64,000 nt of DNA from Actinomycetes bacterium (GTDB lineage Bacteria; Actinomycetota; Acidimicrobiia; Acidimicrobiales; Ilumatobacteraceae): contig JAKOUY010000040.1 in NCBI GenBank assembly GCA_029782355.1, positions 124,001 through 188,000 on the forward strand, given 5' to 3'. The notes under the pieces were generated by a model. That model searched no databases and was not told the DNA's origin. It worked only from the letters and a program-made list of their open reading frames with translations. The position numbers and the translations under genes were made by a program. Of this stretch, positions 53,048 to 61,763 are shown piece by piece (within the stretch, counting starts at the first letter, position 1; every line of letters starts with the position of its first letter).

Positions 53048-54910
53048 TCAGTGGGCGAGGGTGGCCAGGACGGCGTCGCCGTAGCGGGCCAGTTTGGCCT
53101 CACCGACTCCGCTGATCCGGCCGAGGTGGGCGAGCGTCGTCGGGCAGTGCTCGGCGATCTGGCGCAGGGTGGCGTCGTGAAAGACCACATAGGCCGGCAC
53201 GCCCTGGGCGCGGGCGGTCTCGGCCCGCCAGGCGCGCAACCGCTCGAAGCGAACCGCACCGTCGGCGTCGAGGTCGAGGGCCGCATCCGCTCCCGGCCGG
53301 CCCGCCGGGCCATTGCTGCCACGGCTCGCCCGGCGTCCCCGCTCGGGACGCAGGTCGTGGCGCAGCATGACCCGGCGTTGACCGTCGAGCACCCCGGCGC
53401 TGTGCTCCGTGAGCACCAGCGTGCCGTACTCGCCTTCGGCCCCGAGCAGGCCGTGGGCCAGCAGCTGGCGGATGATGCTGCGCCAGTCGGCGGCACCGTG
53501 GTCGGTGCCGATGCCGAACACGCTGAGCTCGTCGTGACGGTGCTGGGCGACCTTGTCGGTTCGCCGGCCGGTGAGGATGTCGATGATCTGCCCGGCGCCG
53601 AAGCGCTGGTTGCGCTGGCGGGCCAGGCGGGACACGGCGGAGAGCACCTTCTGGGCTTCGACCGTGCCGTCCCAGGCAGCCGGTGGATGCAGGCAGGTGT
53701 CGCAGTTGCCGCACGGCGTGGACGCTGCCGGGGACTGCTCGCCGAAGTAGCCGAGCAGTTGGACCCGCCGGCACTGGACCGTCTCGCACAGTGCCAACAT
53801 GGCGTCGAGGTGCATCGACAGCCGCCGCTTGTGGGCGGCGTCGCCCTCGGACTGGTCGATCAGGTGGCGCTGCTGGACCACGTCGGCCAGCCCGTATGTC
53901 ATCCACGCGGTCGATGCCAGCCCGTCGCGCCCGGCTCGCCCGGTCTCCTGGTAGTAGCCCTCCACCGACTTGGGCAGGTCGAGGTGGGCGACGAAACGGA
54001 CGTCGGGCTTGTCGATGCCCATCCCGAAGGCGATGGTGGCCACCACGACCACGCCGTCCTCGCGCAGGAAGCGGGCCTGGTTGGCGGCGCGGGTGGCGTG
54101 ATCGAGACCGGCGTGGTACGGGAGCGCGGTGATGCCATGGCTCGCGAGGAACTCGGCGGTCTGCTCGACCGAGGCGCGCGACAGGCAGTAGACGATGCCG
54201 GCGTCGCCACGGTGTTCGGCATCGAGGAACGCCAGCAGCTGGCGGCGGGGGTTGTCCTTGGCCACGATCCGGTACTGGATGTTCGGGCGATCGAAGCTGG
54301 CCACGAACTGGCGGGCGCGACGCAGATCGAGGCGTTCGATGATCTCGGCCCGGGTGGCGGCTGTGGCGGTGGCCGTCAGGGCCAGACGGGGGACGGTGGG
54401 CCAGCGCTCGTGCAGCAGCGACAGGGCGAGGTAGTCGGGGCGGAAGTCGTGGCCCCACTGGGACACGCAGTGGGCCTCGTCGATGGCGAACAGGGCGATG
54501 CCCGGCCCGGCAGCGGTGCGTTCGAGCAACCCGAGCAACGACTCGACGCGCAGCCGCTCCGGCGCCAGGTACAGCAGGTCGAGCTGGCCGGCCAGCACCT
54601 GGCGCTCGACGGCGGCGCGGGCCGCGGCGTCCTGGGTGGAGTTCAGGTAGCCGGCGCGGATGCCGACGGCGCGCAACGCCTCCACCTGATCCTGCATCAA
54701 GGCGATGAGCGGGGAGATGACCACGCCGGTTCCGGGCCGCACCAGCGCGGGCACCTGGTAGCACAGGGACTTGCCGCCGCCCGTGGGCATCAGCACCACG
54801 GCATCACCCCCGCCGACCACGTGGTCGACGATCTCGCCCTGGTCACCGCGAAACGTCGGGTACCCGAACACCCGGTGGAGCACGTCGAGCGGCGTGACCG
54901 GCATGGTCAT
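53048..54910 (-). CDS. recQ: ATP-dependent DNA helicase RecQ
   Basis: A 620-residue 3'-5' DNA helicase for recombination and replication repair. Motif I is [16 protein letters not shown], motif [21 protein letters not shown] (DEAH), motif [20 protein letters not shown] and [15 protein letters not shown]. The RQC zinc site is marked by [12 protein letters not shown] and [10 protein letters not shown]-terminal HRDC domain ([20 protein letters not shown]) is present. ATG 54910 overlaps the thioesterase stop (ATGA); ATG 54904 is a second option. As part of the thioesterase-recQ transcript it is likely under the LexA box at 55746-55761. Confidence 0.95.
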   Translation of the reverse strand: MTMPVTPLDVLHRVFGYPTFRGDQGEIVDHVVGGGDAVVLMPTGGGKSLCYQVPALVRPGTGVVISPLIALMQDQVEALRAVGIRAGYLNSTQDAAARAAVERQVLAGQLDLLYLAPERLRVESLLGLLERTAAGPGIALFAIDEAHCVSQWGHDFRPDYLALSLLHERWPTVPRLALTATATAATRAEIIERLDLRRARQFVASFDRPNIQYRIVAKDNPRRQLLAFLDAEHRGDAGIVYCLSRASVEQTAEFLASHGITALPYHAGLDHATRAANQARFLREDGVVVVATIAFGMGIDKPDVRFVAHLDLPKSVEGYYQETGRAGRDGLASTAWMTYGLADVVQQRHLIDQSEGDAAHKRRLSMHLDAMLALCETVQCRRVQLLGYFGEQSPAASTPCGNCDTCLHPPAAWDGTVEAQKVLSAVSRLARQRNQRFGAGQIIDILTGRRTDKVAQHRHDELSVFGIGTDHGAADWRSIIRQLLAHGLLGAEGEYGTLVLTEHSAGVLDGQRRVMLRHDLRPERGRRASRGSNGPAGRPGADAALDLDADGAVRFERLRAWRAETARAQGVPAYVVFHDATLRQIAEHCPTTLAHLGRISGVGEAKLARYGDAVLATLAH

Positions 54911-55719
54911 CGCCCGGCCAGCACCAGGACCTGCGTGGCCGTGCCCACGGTGCCCTCCTGGTCGAACAGGATGGCGGAGGCGGTGCCCACCCCGTGGGGC
55001 TCCCAGATCGAGCGGGCGTGGACCCCGATCCACGGACCCTCGGGCGGGCGGTGGGCGACCACCGTCAGGTCGGCGTTCAGGAAGGTGACCTGATCGTCGA
55101 GGTGGCGGGAGAAGGCGTTGATGCAGTCGGCCACTGGGCACAGCCGCTGGAACGGGCTCATCACCTCGCCCGGCAGCAGCTCGATGGTCCGCATCCAGAT
55201 CGGGGCGGTCTCACCGGCGGCCGGGACCCCGTGCGGGTAGCGGATCTCGACGGCGTCGCGAAACCCCGGATGGTCGTGGGCCAACCGGCCGATGGGGAAC
55301 GGCCCGGCGTCGTCGGGTCGGGCGGGCGGGCGATGGTGGTCGCCGTGGCGGTCGGCGAGAACCTCTCGGCCGGCCACGTGCAGGCTACGCGCCCGGGCGA
55401 CGACCCGACCATCGGCGTCGGTCACCGTTGCGGCCACCGTCGAGGTGGTCCGCCCGCGGCGGAGGATCTCGGTGGTGACGACGAAGCCGGCCATGGGAAC
55501 CGGACGGTCGAGGTCGACGTGCAGGCGGACCAGCGGCTGGTCGGGCACGGCCCGCTCGCTGGCTCGGGCCAGGAGCGCGGTGGGTGGCCCGGCATGGCAG
55601 GCCGCCGGGTCCCACGGGCCACGAGTCCAGTCGGTGGGGGTGAACCGGGTGGTGTGCTCGTCGAGCTCGACCGGTGGGCCGACGAAGGTGGCACCGGCCG
55701 GCAGTGAACCCATCGACAT
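54907..55719 (-). CDS. TesB-like acyl-CoA thioesterase (double hotdog)
   Basis: A 270-residue protein with two hotdog-like halves. The first is the TesB_N type: [60 protein letters not shown]; the second ends [20 protein letters not shown] and [20 protein letters not shown]. It should hydrolyse acyl-CoA esters. ATG 55719 lies 7 bases after TACAGT on the minus strand, so the transcript is probably leaderless; ATG 55713 is an alternative. The promoter abuts the LexA box shared with imuA', an odd place for a lipid enzyme, though it carries recQ behind it. Confidence 0.8.
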   Translation of the reverse strand: MSMGSLPAGATFVGPPVELDEHTTRFTPTDWTRGPWDPAACHAGPPTALLARASERAVPDQPLVRLHVDLDRPVPMAGFVVTTEILRRGRTTSTVAATVTDADGRVVARARSLHVAGREVLADRHGDHHRPPARPDDAGPFPIGRLAHDHPGFRDAVEIRYPHGVPAAGETAPIWMRTIELLPGEVMSPFQRLCPVADCINAFSRHLDDQVTFLNADLTVVAHRPPEGPWIGVHARSIWEPHGVGTASAILFDQEGTVGTATQVLVLAGR

Positions 55720-55726
55720 CCCGCCC

Positions 55727-55786
55727 ACTGTACGGCCCGATCGAATCGTACACACGTTCGACTCCGTGACGGATGGGATCTATGCT
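55727..55786. promoter_or_regulatory. LexA box shared by two divergent promoters
   Basis: TCGTACACACGTTCGA (55746-55761) matches the actinobacterial LexA consensus TCGAAC-N4-GTTCGA with one mismatch. On the plus strand TATGCT (55781-55786) is the -10 for a leaderless start at 55793. On the minus strand TACAGT (55727-55732) is the -10 for a leaderless start at 55719, with its -35 region inside the box. One LexA dimer could thus block both promoters. Confidence 0.7.
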
Positions 55787-55792
55787 CGGGGC

Positions 55793-55822
55793 ATGAGCGA
55801 GACCCGCCCGGTGACCCCGTGA
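55793..55822 (+). CDS. 9-codon leader reading frame coupled to imuA'
   Basis: ATG 55793 lies 6 bases after TATGCT, so it would be the first codon of a leaderless message. It encodes MSETRPVTP and its TGA overlaps the imuA' GTG (GTGA). The imuA' start lacks a Shine-Dalgarno sequence, so ribosomes entering at this mini-gene may restart on imuA'. It is too short to judge by composition. Confidence 0.45.
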   Translation: MSETRPVTP

Positions 55823-56676
55823 CCGCCCTGCCGGCGCTGCAGGCGGCGCTCACCGGTGGTGCCGCGGCCCGCCAGCGCATCGTGCCGATGGGCCCATTGC
55901 TGGCCGGGGTGCTGCCCTCGGTGGCGCGGGGCACGACGATCTCCTGCGAGGGCGCCGCACCCGTGGCCGCCGCCCTGGCCGTGGCTGCCGGGCCGAGCCG
56001 CAGCGGGGCCTGGGTGGGGGTGGCCGGGCAGGCCAGCCTCGGGCTGCAGGCCGCCGCCGAGGCCGGGGTGGCCCTCGAGCGTCTCGTCGCCGTCCACCGC
56101 CCGCCGGCCGTCGCCGTCCACCGCCCGCCGGCCGTCGCCACCGACGTCACCGCCACCGGGCACCGTGCACACCCTGCACACCTGGCACACCTGGCACACC
56201 CTGCACACCTGGCAACCCGCCCCGCCGCCACCAGCGACAGCGACCTCCGCGGGGAGGCCGAGCGTTGGGCCGAGGTGCTGGCGGTGATGGTCGACGGCTT
56301 CGACGTCGTCCTCGCCGGCTCGGCCACGCGAGCCCTGCGCCCGGCGGCCGCCCGCCGGCTGCAGGCCCGGGTGCAGAGCCGGGGCGTGGTGCTGGTGACC
56401 ATCGGCGCCCATCCGGCCTTCGCCGCCGACGTCCGCCTGGACACCACCGTGCTCGGCTGGGTCGGGCTCGGCGAGGGCCACGGGCTGGCCCTCGCCCGGC
56501 ACCTCGATCTGCACGCCCACGGCCGGCGCGTGCCCCGTCCGCGGCGTCAGACGGTGCTGACCCCCCAGCTCCAGCTGGCCTGGGCGTCCCAGCCATGGCC
56601 GGCGCAGCAGGCCGAGCCCGAGCCGGCGCCCGAGCCGGCGCCCGAGCCCGCCGCGGTCCTGGCCAGCGCCGGGTGA
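55819..56676 (+). CDS. mutasome accessory protein ImuA'
   Basis: A 285-residue RecA-like protein without Walker motifs, as expected for actinobacterial ImuA', which binds ImuB and DnaE2 during SOS translesion synthesis. QRIVPMGPLLAGVLPSVARG, GAWVGVAGQASLGLQAAAEA and RAAARRLQARVQSRG-like segments correspond to the degenerate RecA core. Two in-frame repeats enlarge it: a duplicated 24-bp unit giving VHRPPAVA twice, and a His/Leu/Ala repeat (AHLAHLAHPAHLA) at 56160-56215. GTG start overlaps the leader frame, and its stop overlaps imuB (GTGA). Confidence 0.8.
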   Translation: MTALPALQAALTGGAAARQRIVPMGPLLAGVLPSVARGTTISCEGAAPVAAALAVAAGPSRSGAWVGVAGQASLGLQAAAEAGVALERLVAVHRPPAVAVHRPPAVATDVTATGHRAHPAHLAHLAHPAHLATRPAATSDSDLRGEAERWAEVLAVMVDGFDVVLAGSATRALRPAAARRLQARVQSRGVVLVTIGAHPAFAADVRLDTTVLGWVGLGEGHGLALARHLDLHAHGRRVPRPRRQTVLTPQLQLAWASQPWPAQQAEPEPAPEPAPEPAAVLASAG

Positions 56677-58292
56677 GCGTGAGCGGGGCGCCGATCGCCC
56701 GCGTCGGGGTGCTGTGCTGCCCGAACTGGCCGGTGGTGGTCGCCGGGGCGACGGCTGGGGAGGCCGTGATCGTGCTGCGCGCCAACCGGGTCGTGGCGGT
56801 CTCGGTGGCGGCCGGCGACCAAGGGGTGACCATCGGGATGCGCCGCCGCCAGGCTCAGGCATGCAGCCCGGGCGCACGGTTGGTGGCCGCCGACCCCGAC
56901 GGTGAGGCTCGGGCGTTCGAGCCGCTCGTGCGGGCGGTGGCCACGATGGTGCCGCGCCTCGAGGTCACCGAACCGGGGCTGCTCGGCTTCCTCGCCCGCG
57001 GTCCGGCCCGCTACTTCGGCGGGGAGACGGCGATGGCCACGCGGATGATCGAGCTCGCCCGGCGGGCCGTCGGCGCACCCGGTCCGGGTGGCTCTCTCGA
57101 CGCAGCCGGCGGGGTGGGCGTCGGGATCGGCCACGGTCGCTTCGCCGCCGGCATCGCCGCTCGCCGGTCGGTGCGCACCGGTGCGCCGGTCGTGCTCGAC
57201 GAGGGGATCGAGGCCACCCGCCGGTTCCTCGCCGACCTGCCCATCGCCGCCCTGTCGAGCATCGGTGGGGTCCCGGTCGAGCTGGTCGAGCTGTTCGCCC
57301 GGCTGGGACTGCGCCGCCTCGGCCAGCTCGCCGATCTGGACGAGCGCGACGTGCTGGCCCGCTTCGCCGAGCCGGGGCGCTCGGCTCACCGTCTGGCCCG
57401 TGGCCTGGACGAGCGCCCGGCCGACGTCACCGATCCCCCCGTCGGGCGTGCCGTGCAGCACGAGTTCCCCGAGCCGGTCCACCACAGCGACATCGTCGTG
57501 TTCCAGGCCCGGCGGGTGGCCGAGGCCCTGATCGACGGGTTGGCCGGCGAGGGTCGGACCTGTACCCGCCTCGACGTGCTGGTCGAGACCGAGCACGGCG
57601 AGCGCAGCCGGCGGGTGTGGTGCCGGCCCGACGGGTTGAGTGCCGCGGCCGTCGTCGAGCGGGTCCGCTGGCAGCTCGACGGCTGGGCGGCGTCCGGCCC
57701 GGCCAGCACCGGGGGCATCACCCGGGTCCGACTCGACCCGGTGGAGGTGCGAGCCGCGACCGGCACCCAGCCCGGCATGTGGGGTGGGCGGACCCACGCC
57801 GACGAGTGGGCCGGGCGGGCGGTGCACCGCCTGGTGGCCGTGGTCGGCGAGACCGAGGTCCACGTCCCGGCCCGTGGCGCCGGCCGCCTGCCGGGCGAGG
57901 TGCTGACCTGGGTGCCGGCCGCCACGGCCGACCTGACCGATGCCACCGAGCGGTTGCGCTCACCCGCCGGCCCGTGGCCCGGGCGGGTCAGCGGCCCACC
58001 GCCCACCGTGATCCACGACCCGCCGCGCCCGATGGTGGTCCACGACGCCGACAATCAACCGGTGGGGGTCGATGGGCGCGGCGCGGTCAGCGCGGCTCCC
58101 GCCGGGATGCTGATCGACGGGCGCCGCCGGTCCGTCACCCAGTGGGCCGGACCGTGGCCGGTGGAGCAGCGCTGGTGGGACCCGACGATGGCTCGCCGGC
58201 TGGCCCGCTTCCAGCTGGTGGCCGACGACGGCCGGCTGATCGAGGCCGCCGTCGAGCACCGCCGCTGGTGGATGCTGGCCGAGCACGGCTGA
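56673..58292 (+). CDS. imuB: inactive Y-family polymerase homologue ImuB
   Basis: A 539-residue Y-family-like protein that bridges ImuA', DnaE2 and the beta clamp in SOS mutagenesis. The N-terminus reads VGVLCCPNWPVVVAG where active polymerases have a catalytic aspartate, so it should be non-catalytic, as known for ImuB. Other landmarks: AIVLRANRVV-like strand, GVTIGMRRRQAQACSPGARL, GVGIGHGRFAAGIAARRS, LSSIGGVPVELVELFARLGL (HhH-like) and the C-terminal WPVEQRWWDPTMARRLARFQ. Translationally coupled to imuA' and under the LexA box at 55746. Confidence 0.88.
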   Translation: MSVSGAPIARVGVLCCPNWPVVVAGATAGEAVIVLRANRVVAVSVAAGDQGVTIGMRRRQAQACSPGARLVAADPDGEARAFEPLVRAVATMVPRLEVTEPGLLGFLARGPARYFGGETAMATRMIELARRAVGAPGPGGSLDAAGGVGVGIGHGRFAAGIAARRSVRTGAPVVLDEGIEATRRFLADLPIAALSSIGGVPVELVELFARLGLRRLGQLADLDERDVLARFAEPGRSAHRLARGLDERPADVTDPPVGRAVQHEFPEPVHHSDIVVFQARRVAEALIDGLAGEGRTCTRLDVLVETEHGERSRRVWCRPDGLSAAAVVERVRWQLDGWAASGPASTGGITRVRLDPVEVRAATGTQPGMWGGRTHADEWAGRAVHRLVAVVGETEVHVPARGAGRLPGEVLTWVPAATADLTDATERLRSPAGPWPGRVSGPPPTVIHDPPRPMVVHDADNQPVGVDGRGAVSAAPAGMLIDGRRRSVTQWAGPWPVEQRWWDPTMARRLARFQLVADDGRLIEAAVEHRRWWMLAEHG

Positions 58293-58343
58293 CGCCCCGC
58301 GAACGCAGCTCACGGCCTCCCCCGTCGGGCATCATGCAGGGCG

Positions 58344-59393
58344 ATGAATGCCGAGGACGACCTGCGCGCCGCGGTCCTGGGCGCGGTGCGTGCCCGCCAG
58401 CCGGTCGACGCCCGCGAGCGGGGCGCCCTGGCGGACTTCATCGAGCGGTTCACCACCCTGGCCGACCCGTTCGACGAGCACGCCGGTCCGGTGCACGTCA
58501 CCGCCTCGGCGCTGGTCACCGGGCGGCGCGGCGTGGTGCTGCACCGCCACAAGCGCCTCGGCATCTGGCTGCAGCCCGGCGGGCACATCGATCCGGGCGA
58601 GATGCCGTGGGACGCCGCCCGGCGGGAGGCGGCCGAGGAGACCGGGCTGACGGTGCATCCGCTCGGTGACCCGACGGCGGTGGCCCACGTCGACGTCCAC
58701 CCCGGGCCGCGTGGTCACACCCACCTCGACCTGCGCTACCACCTGGTGGCCGACGACGCCGAGCCCGACCCGCCTGCCGGCGAGAGTCAGGAGGTCTCCT
58801 GGTTCCCGTGGGCCCGCGCCGTCGACGTGGCCGACGCCGGGCTGGAGGGGGCGCTGCGTGCCGCCCAGCCGGGGACGCCGCTCGTTCGCCCGGTTCGCCA
58901 CGGCGACGCCGCCGGCTGCGCCGCGGTGTACCTCCGCTCGCGGGCCTTCGCCCTGGCCGGGGTGCCGCTGGTGCACACGCCTGCCGAGGTCCGCCGGTGG
59001 ATGGCCGACGAGGTCGTCGGACCAGCGATGGCCGGACCGGCGTCCCGACCGGGTGGCGGGCGGATGTGGGTCGCCGACCTCGATGGGGTGATCTGCGGGC
59101 TGCTCGTCGTCGACGCCGACGATCGTCCCGGTGACGGTCGTCGCGGCGGGGCCCGGCGTGGCTGGGTCGATCAGCTCTACCTCGACCCGTCGTGGATCGG
59201 GCGGGGCATCGGTGGGCAACTGGTCGAGGTCGCCAAGCACCGCTGCCCCGGTGGGCTGTCGCTGTGGACCTTCCAGAACAACCACCCGGCGCGACGCTTC
59301 TACGCCCGCCATGGCTTCACCGAGGTCGAGCTGACCGATGGCGCCGGCAACGAGGAACGCTCGCCCGACGTCCGCCTGGTGTGGTCCCCGTAG
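58344..59393 (+). CDS. Nudix hydrolase fused to GNAT acetyltransferase
   Basis: A 349-residue fusion. The Nudix box is GGHIDPGEMPWDAARREAAE followed by ETGL, within residues ~45-160, giving pyrophosphohydrolase chemistry on a nucleoside diphosphate-X. From ~175 a GNAT domain follows: PLVRPVRHGDAAGCAAVYLR, VDQLYLDPSWIGRGIGGQLV (acetyl-CoA loop) and WTFQNNHPARRFYARHGFTE. ATG 58344 is 7 bases after CATCAT. It lies 51 bases after imuB and may be co-transcribed, but no damage-related role is shown. Confidence 0.88.
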   Translation: MNAEDDLRAAVLGAVRARQPVDARERGALADFIERFTTLADPFDEHAGPVHVTASALVTGRRGVVLHRHKRLGIWLQPGGHIDPGEMPWDAARREAAEETGLTVHPLGDPTAVAHVDVHPGPRGHTHLDLRYHLVADDAEPDPPAGESQEVSWFPWARAVDVADAGLEGALRAAQPGTPLVRPVRHGDAAGCAAVYLRSRAFALAGVPLVHTPAEVRRWMADEVVGPAMAGPASRPGGGRMWVADLDGVICGLLVVDADDRPGDGRRGGARRGWVDQLYLDPSWIGRGIGGQLVEVAKHRCPGGLSLWTFQNNHPARRFYARHGFTEVELTDGAGNEERSPDVRLVWSP

Positions 59394-59404
59394 CCCAGCG
59401 AGGC

Positions 59405-60148
59405 TCAGTCGCCCCACCCCATGGGCAGGACCTCGAACGTCGCCGCGTAGGTGGTGCCCAACCGGGCACCGGCCGGTGTGGCCCCGTCGGCCAGGAAGGC
59501 CGCCGGATCGAAGTGCGCCCAGCCGAGCCCGTCGAGGTAGGCCCGGTGGGCGCGCAGGGAGTCGACGCCGCGCCCGAATGCGGCGGTGATGTCGACGGCG
59601 TGCTCGGCTCGTGGTGAGCCGGCCGCCCACACCTGGCGGACCCCGCCCCAGCGCTCCAGCCCGCCGTCGGCGAGCTGCTCGGGGAAGATCCAGCGGTTGC
59701 CGGCGTCGCGCACCGCGTCCAGCGTGGCCCGACCGACGGCGATGTGGTCGGCCTGGTTCAACGAGCGCCCGCCCCACGTGTCGTGGAAGTTGTTGGTGAT
59801 GACGATCTCCGGGCGGTGGCGGCGAACCTCGGCGCAGATCGCCCGGCGCAGGGCCACGCCGTACTCGAGCACCCCGTCGGGGAGGCCCAGGAAGTCGACG
59901 ACGTCGACGCCGACGATCCGGGCCGACTCGATCTGCTCGACCTGACGAACGCGGCGGCACTCGTCGGGGTTCAGGCCGTCGATGCCGGCCTCGCCGCTGG
60001 TCACCATGCAGTAGATCACCGTCTTGCCCTGGTCGGTCCACCGGGCCACCGCGGCGGCGGCCCCGAACTCCATGTCGTCGGGATGGGCGACCACGGCCAG
60101 GGCGGTCTGCCAGTCCTCGTCGACGTGCTGCAGCGCTGCGTCGCTCAT
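59405..60148 (-). CDS. PIG-L family deacetylase
   Basis: A 247-residue zinc deacetylase of the MshB/PIG-L/LmbE group: VVAHPDDMEFGAAAAVARW holds the AHPDD zinc motif, NNFHDTWGGRSLNQADHIAV supplies the later histidine, and TSGEAGIDGLNPDECRRVRQ is the typical GExG loop. It removes an acetyl group from an N-acetylglucosamine-like substrate, such as in mycothiol or glycolipid synthesis. ATG 60148 lies 6 bases after TACGGT (minus strand), fitting a leaderless message. Confidence 0.87.
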   Translation of the reverse strand: MSDAALQHVDEDWQTALAVVAHPDDMEFGAAAAVARWTDQGKTVIYCMVTSGEAGIDGLNPDECRRVRQVEQIESARIVGVDVVDFLGLPDGVLEYGVALRRAICAEVRRHRPEIVITNNFHDTWGGRSLNQADHIAVGRATLDAVRDAGNRWIFPEQLADGGLERWGGVRQVWAAGSPRAEHAVDITAAFGRGVDSLRAHRAYLDGLGWAHFDPAAFLADGATPAGARLGTTYAATFEVLPMGWGD

Positions 60149-60170
60149 TCCGTGACCGTACCGCGCTCGG

Positions 60171-61055
60171 TCAGCCGGACGGTCGGCAGTACTCGGTGGC
60201 GACGGCATCGAGGATCCGCTCATCGCCGGCATAGACCCCGGCGGGGCGCGGCCAGTGGACGACGACATCGGTGAAACCCAACTCGGCGGCCCGACCGATG
60301 GCCTCGCGGCAGCACTCCATGGACGCCAGGGAGAACTGCGGGCCGGCGTCGAGGTTGAGGTGCCGCTCCACTGCGGCAGGCTCGCGCCCGGCCGCATGGA
60401 GGGCCTCGTCGAACTGCCGGCCCATGGTGGCCACCCCCTCCCACCAGGCCTCCTGGGTGTCGGCCATGCCGAACGAGCCGGTGGTCACCCAGGCGTCACC
60501 CAGCCGGGCGGCCACCGCCATCGCCCGCGGCCGGTTGGCGGCCACCAGCAGTGGTGGGCGCGGGCGGCGCACCGGGCCGGGGAAGCTGCGGGCCTCGACC
60601 GCGGTGTACCACCGGCCGTGGAAGCTGGTGACCGGCTGGCGCAGCAGCAGATCGGTCAGCTCGACGAACTCGGCGAAGCGCTGGACGCGCTGGCCGGGCG
60701 ACAGCACCGGCTGGCCCATCACCGAGTCGTCGTAGCCGCCGCCGCCACCGGCCCCGATGCCCACCAGCAGGCGCCCGGCGGACACGTCGTCGAGGGTCAG
60801 CAGTTGGCGGGCGAGGGTCACCGGGTGGCGGACGTTGGGGGAGATGACGAAGGTGCCGAGCGGGATCCGCCGGGTCACCGTGGCCGCCGCGATCAGGGTG
60901 GCGATGGCGTCGAACCACGGCTCGTCGACCAGCGAGCGCCAGCCGAGGTGGTCGTAGGTCCAGGCGTGGGCGAACCCGTAGTCCTCGGCTGCCCGCCATC
61001 GCGGCGCGGCCTCGGTCCAGCGATGCTCGGGCAGGATGCAGATGCCGACGCGCAT
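60171..61055 (-). CDS. LLM-class F420/flavin-dependent oxidoreductase
   Basis: A 294-residue luciferase-like TIM-barrel protein: EDYGFAHAWTYDHLGWRSLV, RRIPLGTFVISPNVRHPVTL, ARQLLTLDDVSAGRLLVGIG, LRQPVTSFHGRWYTAVEARS and PPLLVAANRPRAMAVAARLG. The short length and SPNVRHPVTLARQ motif favour the F420-dependent group. Substrate unknown. A GGGGG tract precedes ATG 61055. Separated by 22 bases from the PIG-L gene on the same strand. Confidence 0.85.
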   Translation of the reverse strand: MRVGICILPEHRWTEAAPRWRAAEDYGFAHAWTYDHLGWRSLVDEPWFDAIATLIAAATVTRRIPLGTFVISPNVRHPVTLARQLLTLDDVSAGRLLVGIGAGGGGGYDDSVMGQPVLSPGQRVQRFAEFVELTDLLLRQPVTSFHGRWYTAVEARSFPGPVRRPRPPLLVAANRPRAMAVAARLGDAWVTTGSFGMADTQEAWWEGVATMGRQFDEALHAAGREPAAVERHLNLDAGPQFSLASMECCREAIGRAAELGFTDVVVHWPRPAGVYAGDERILDAVATEYCRPSG

Positions 61056-61246
61056 CAGCGGGCCCCCGTCCGGCTGGCGGCACCCAGCTCGGCCTCACGA
61101 GGGATGTCCGAACCGGCCGCCGTCACGCCACTGATCTTCGCGCCGGACCCCCACCCGCCCGCGCCGAGTGGCCGGCCACCCGCCCCGGCCGCCCCGGCGC
61201 CCGCCCGCCCGGCCGCCCCGCCCGTGCCGCAACGACTTCCCCCGAT
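61056..61246. other. gene-free stretch upstream of the palindrome array
   Basis: I see no reading frame with coding character and no RNA gene. The sequence is extremely C-rich with runs of CCGCCC/GGCCGCC. Together with the repeats to 61606 it forms a 708-bp gap between the LLM gene and dnaE2. Confidence 0.5.
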
Positions 61247-61618
61247 CCCATGGGCGCGCAGACATCCGCTCGTGCACGTTTCCGCGCCCATGGGTCCGAG
61301 GGCGGTCACCGGAGAGGCACCCGACGGGTGAGGCGCGCCCGTCCGCGCCGGGTCCGGGTTGTCGCCGCCGCTCGTCCGGTGTGATGACTCCTCCCGATCC
61401 CATGGGTGCGCAGACATCCGCTCGTGCACGTTTCCGCGCCCATGGGTCCGAGGGCGGTCACGGCGGGTACCGGAGAGGCACCCGACGGTGAGGCGCGCCC
61501 GTCCGCGCCGGGTCCGGGTTGTCGCCGCCGCTCGCCCGGTGTGATGACTCCTCCCGATCCCATGGGTGCGCAGACATCCGCTCGTGCACGTTTCCGCGCC
61601 CATGGGTCCGAAGGTGGT
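61232..61618. repeat. tandem array of 152/160-bp units containing 48-bp palindromes
   Basis: Three 48-bp palindromes start at 61247, 61399 and 61559, so the period is 152 and then 160 bp; an 8-bp insertion (around GGCGGGTAC) explains the difference. Each has arms CCCATGGGYGCG and CGCGCCCATGGG and an identical 24-base core including ACATCCGCTCGTGCACG. Between them GGTCCGAGGGCGGTCAC, GGAGAGGCACCCGACGG and GTGATGACTCCTCCCGATC recur. No frame is conserved in all units. Confidence 0.85.
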
Positions 61619-61622
61619 CACG

Positions 61623-61697
61623 ATGGGGCTGGGGCTGGGGCGGGGGCTGGGGCTGGGGCTGGGGCGGAGTGGTGGGCTGGGGCTGGGGCGGAGGGCG
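61623..61697. repeat. G-rich (GGGGCT)n tract
   Basis: Ten or so GGGG runs separated by 1-3 bases on the plus strand. The spacing fits G-quadruplex formation on the non-template strand of dnaE2, just upstream of its LexA palindrome. Confidence 0.7.
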
Positions 61698-61712
61698 GCG
61701 TTTGGGGCGAGC

Positions 61713-61758
61713 GACGGACCACCTTACTCGAACTGGTGTTCGAGTAAGGTGGTCCGTC
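61713..61758 (+). promoter_or_regulatory. LexA box inside a 46-bp perfect palindrome, dnaE2 promoter
   Basis: TCGAACTGGTGTTCGA (61728-61743) is a perfect LexA box. The symmetry extends to 21-bp arms on both sides of the central TGGT. TTACTC (61724-61729) and TAAGGT (61745-61750) with a 15-base gap are possible -35 and -10 elements overlapped by the box; the first base would fall about 7 bases before the ATG at 61764. Confidence 0.75.
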
Positions 61759-61763
61759 TCGCT

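Noticed and set aside
61232-61618. CRISPR array at the tandem palindromes
   Set aside because: The inter-palindrome segments are themselves repeated, the period is 152-160 bp, and no cas genes are nearby.
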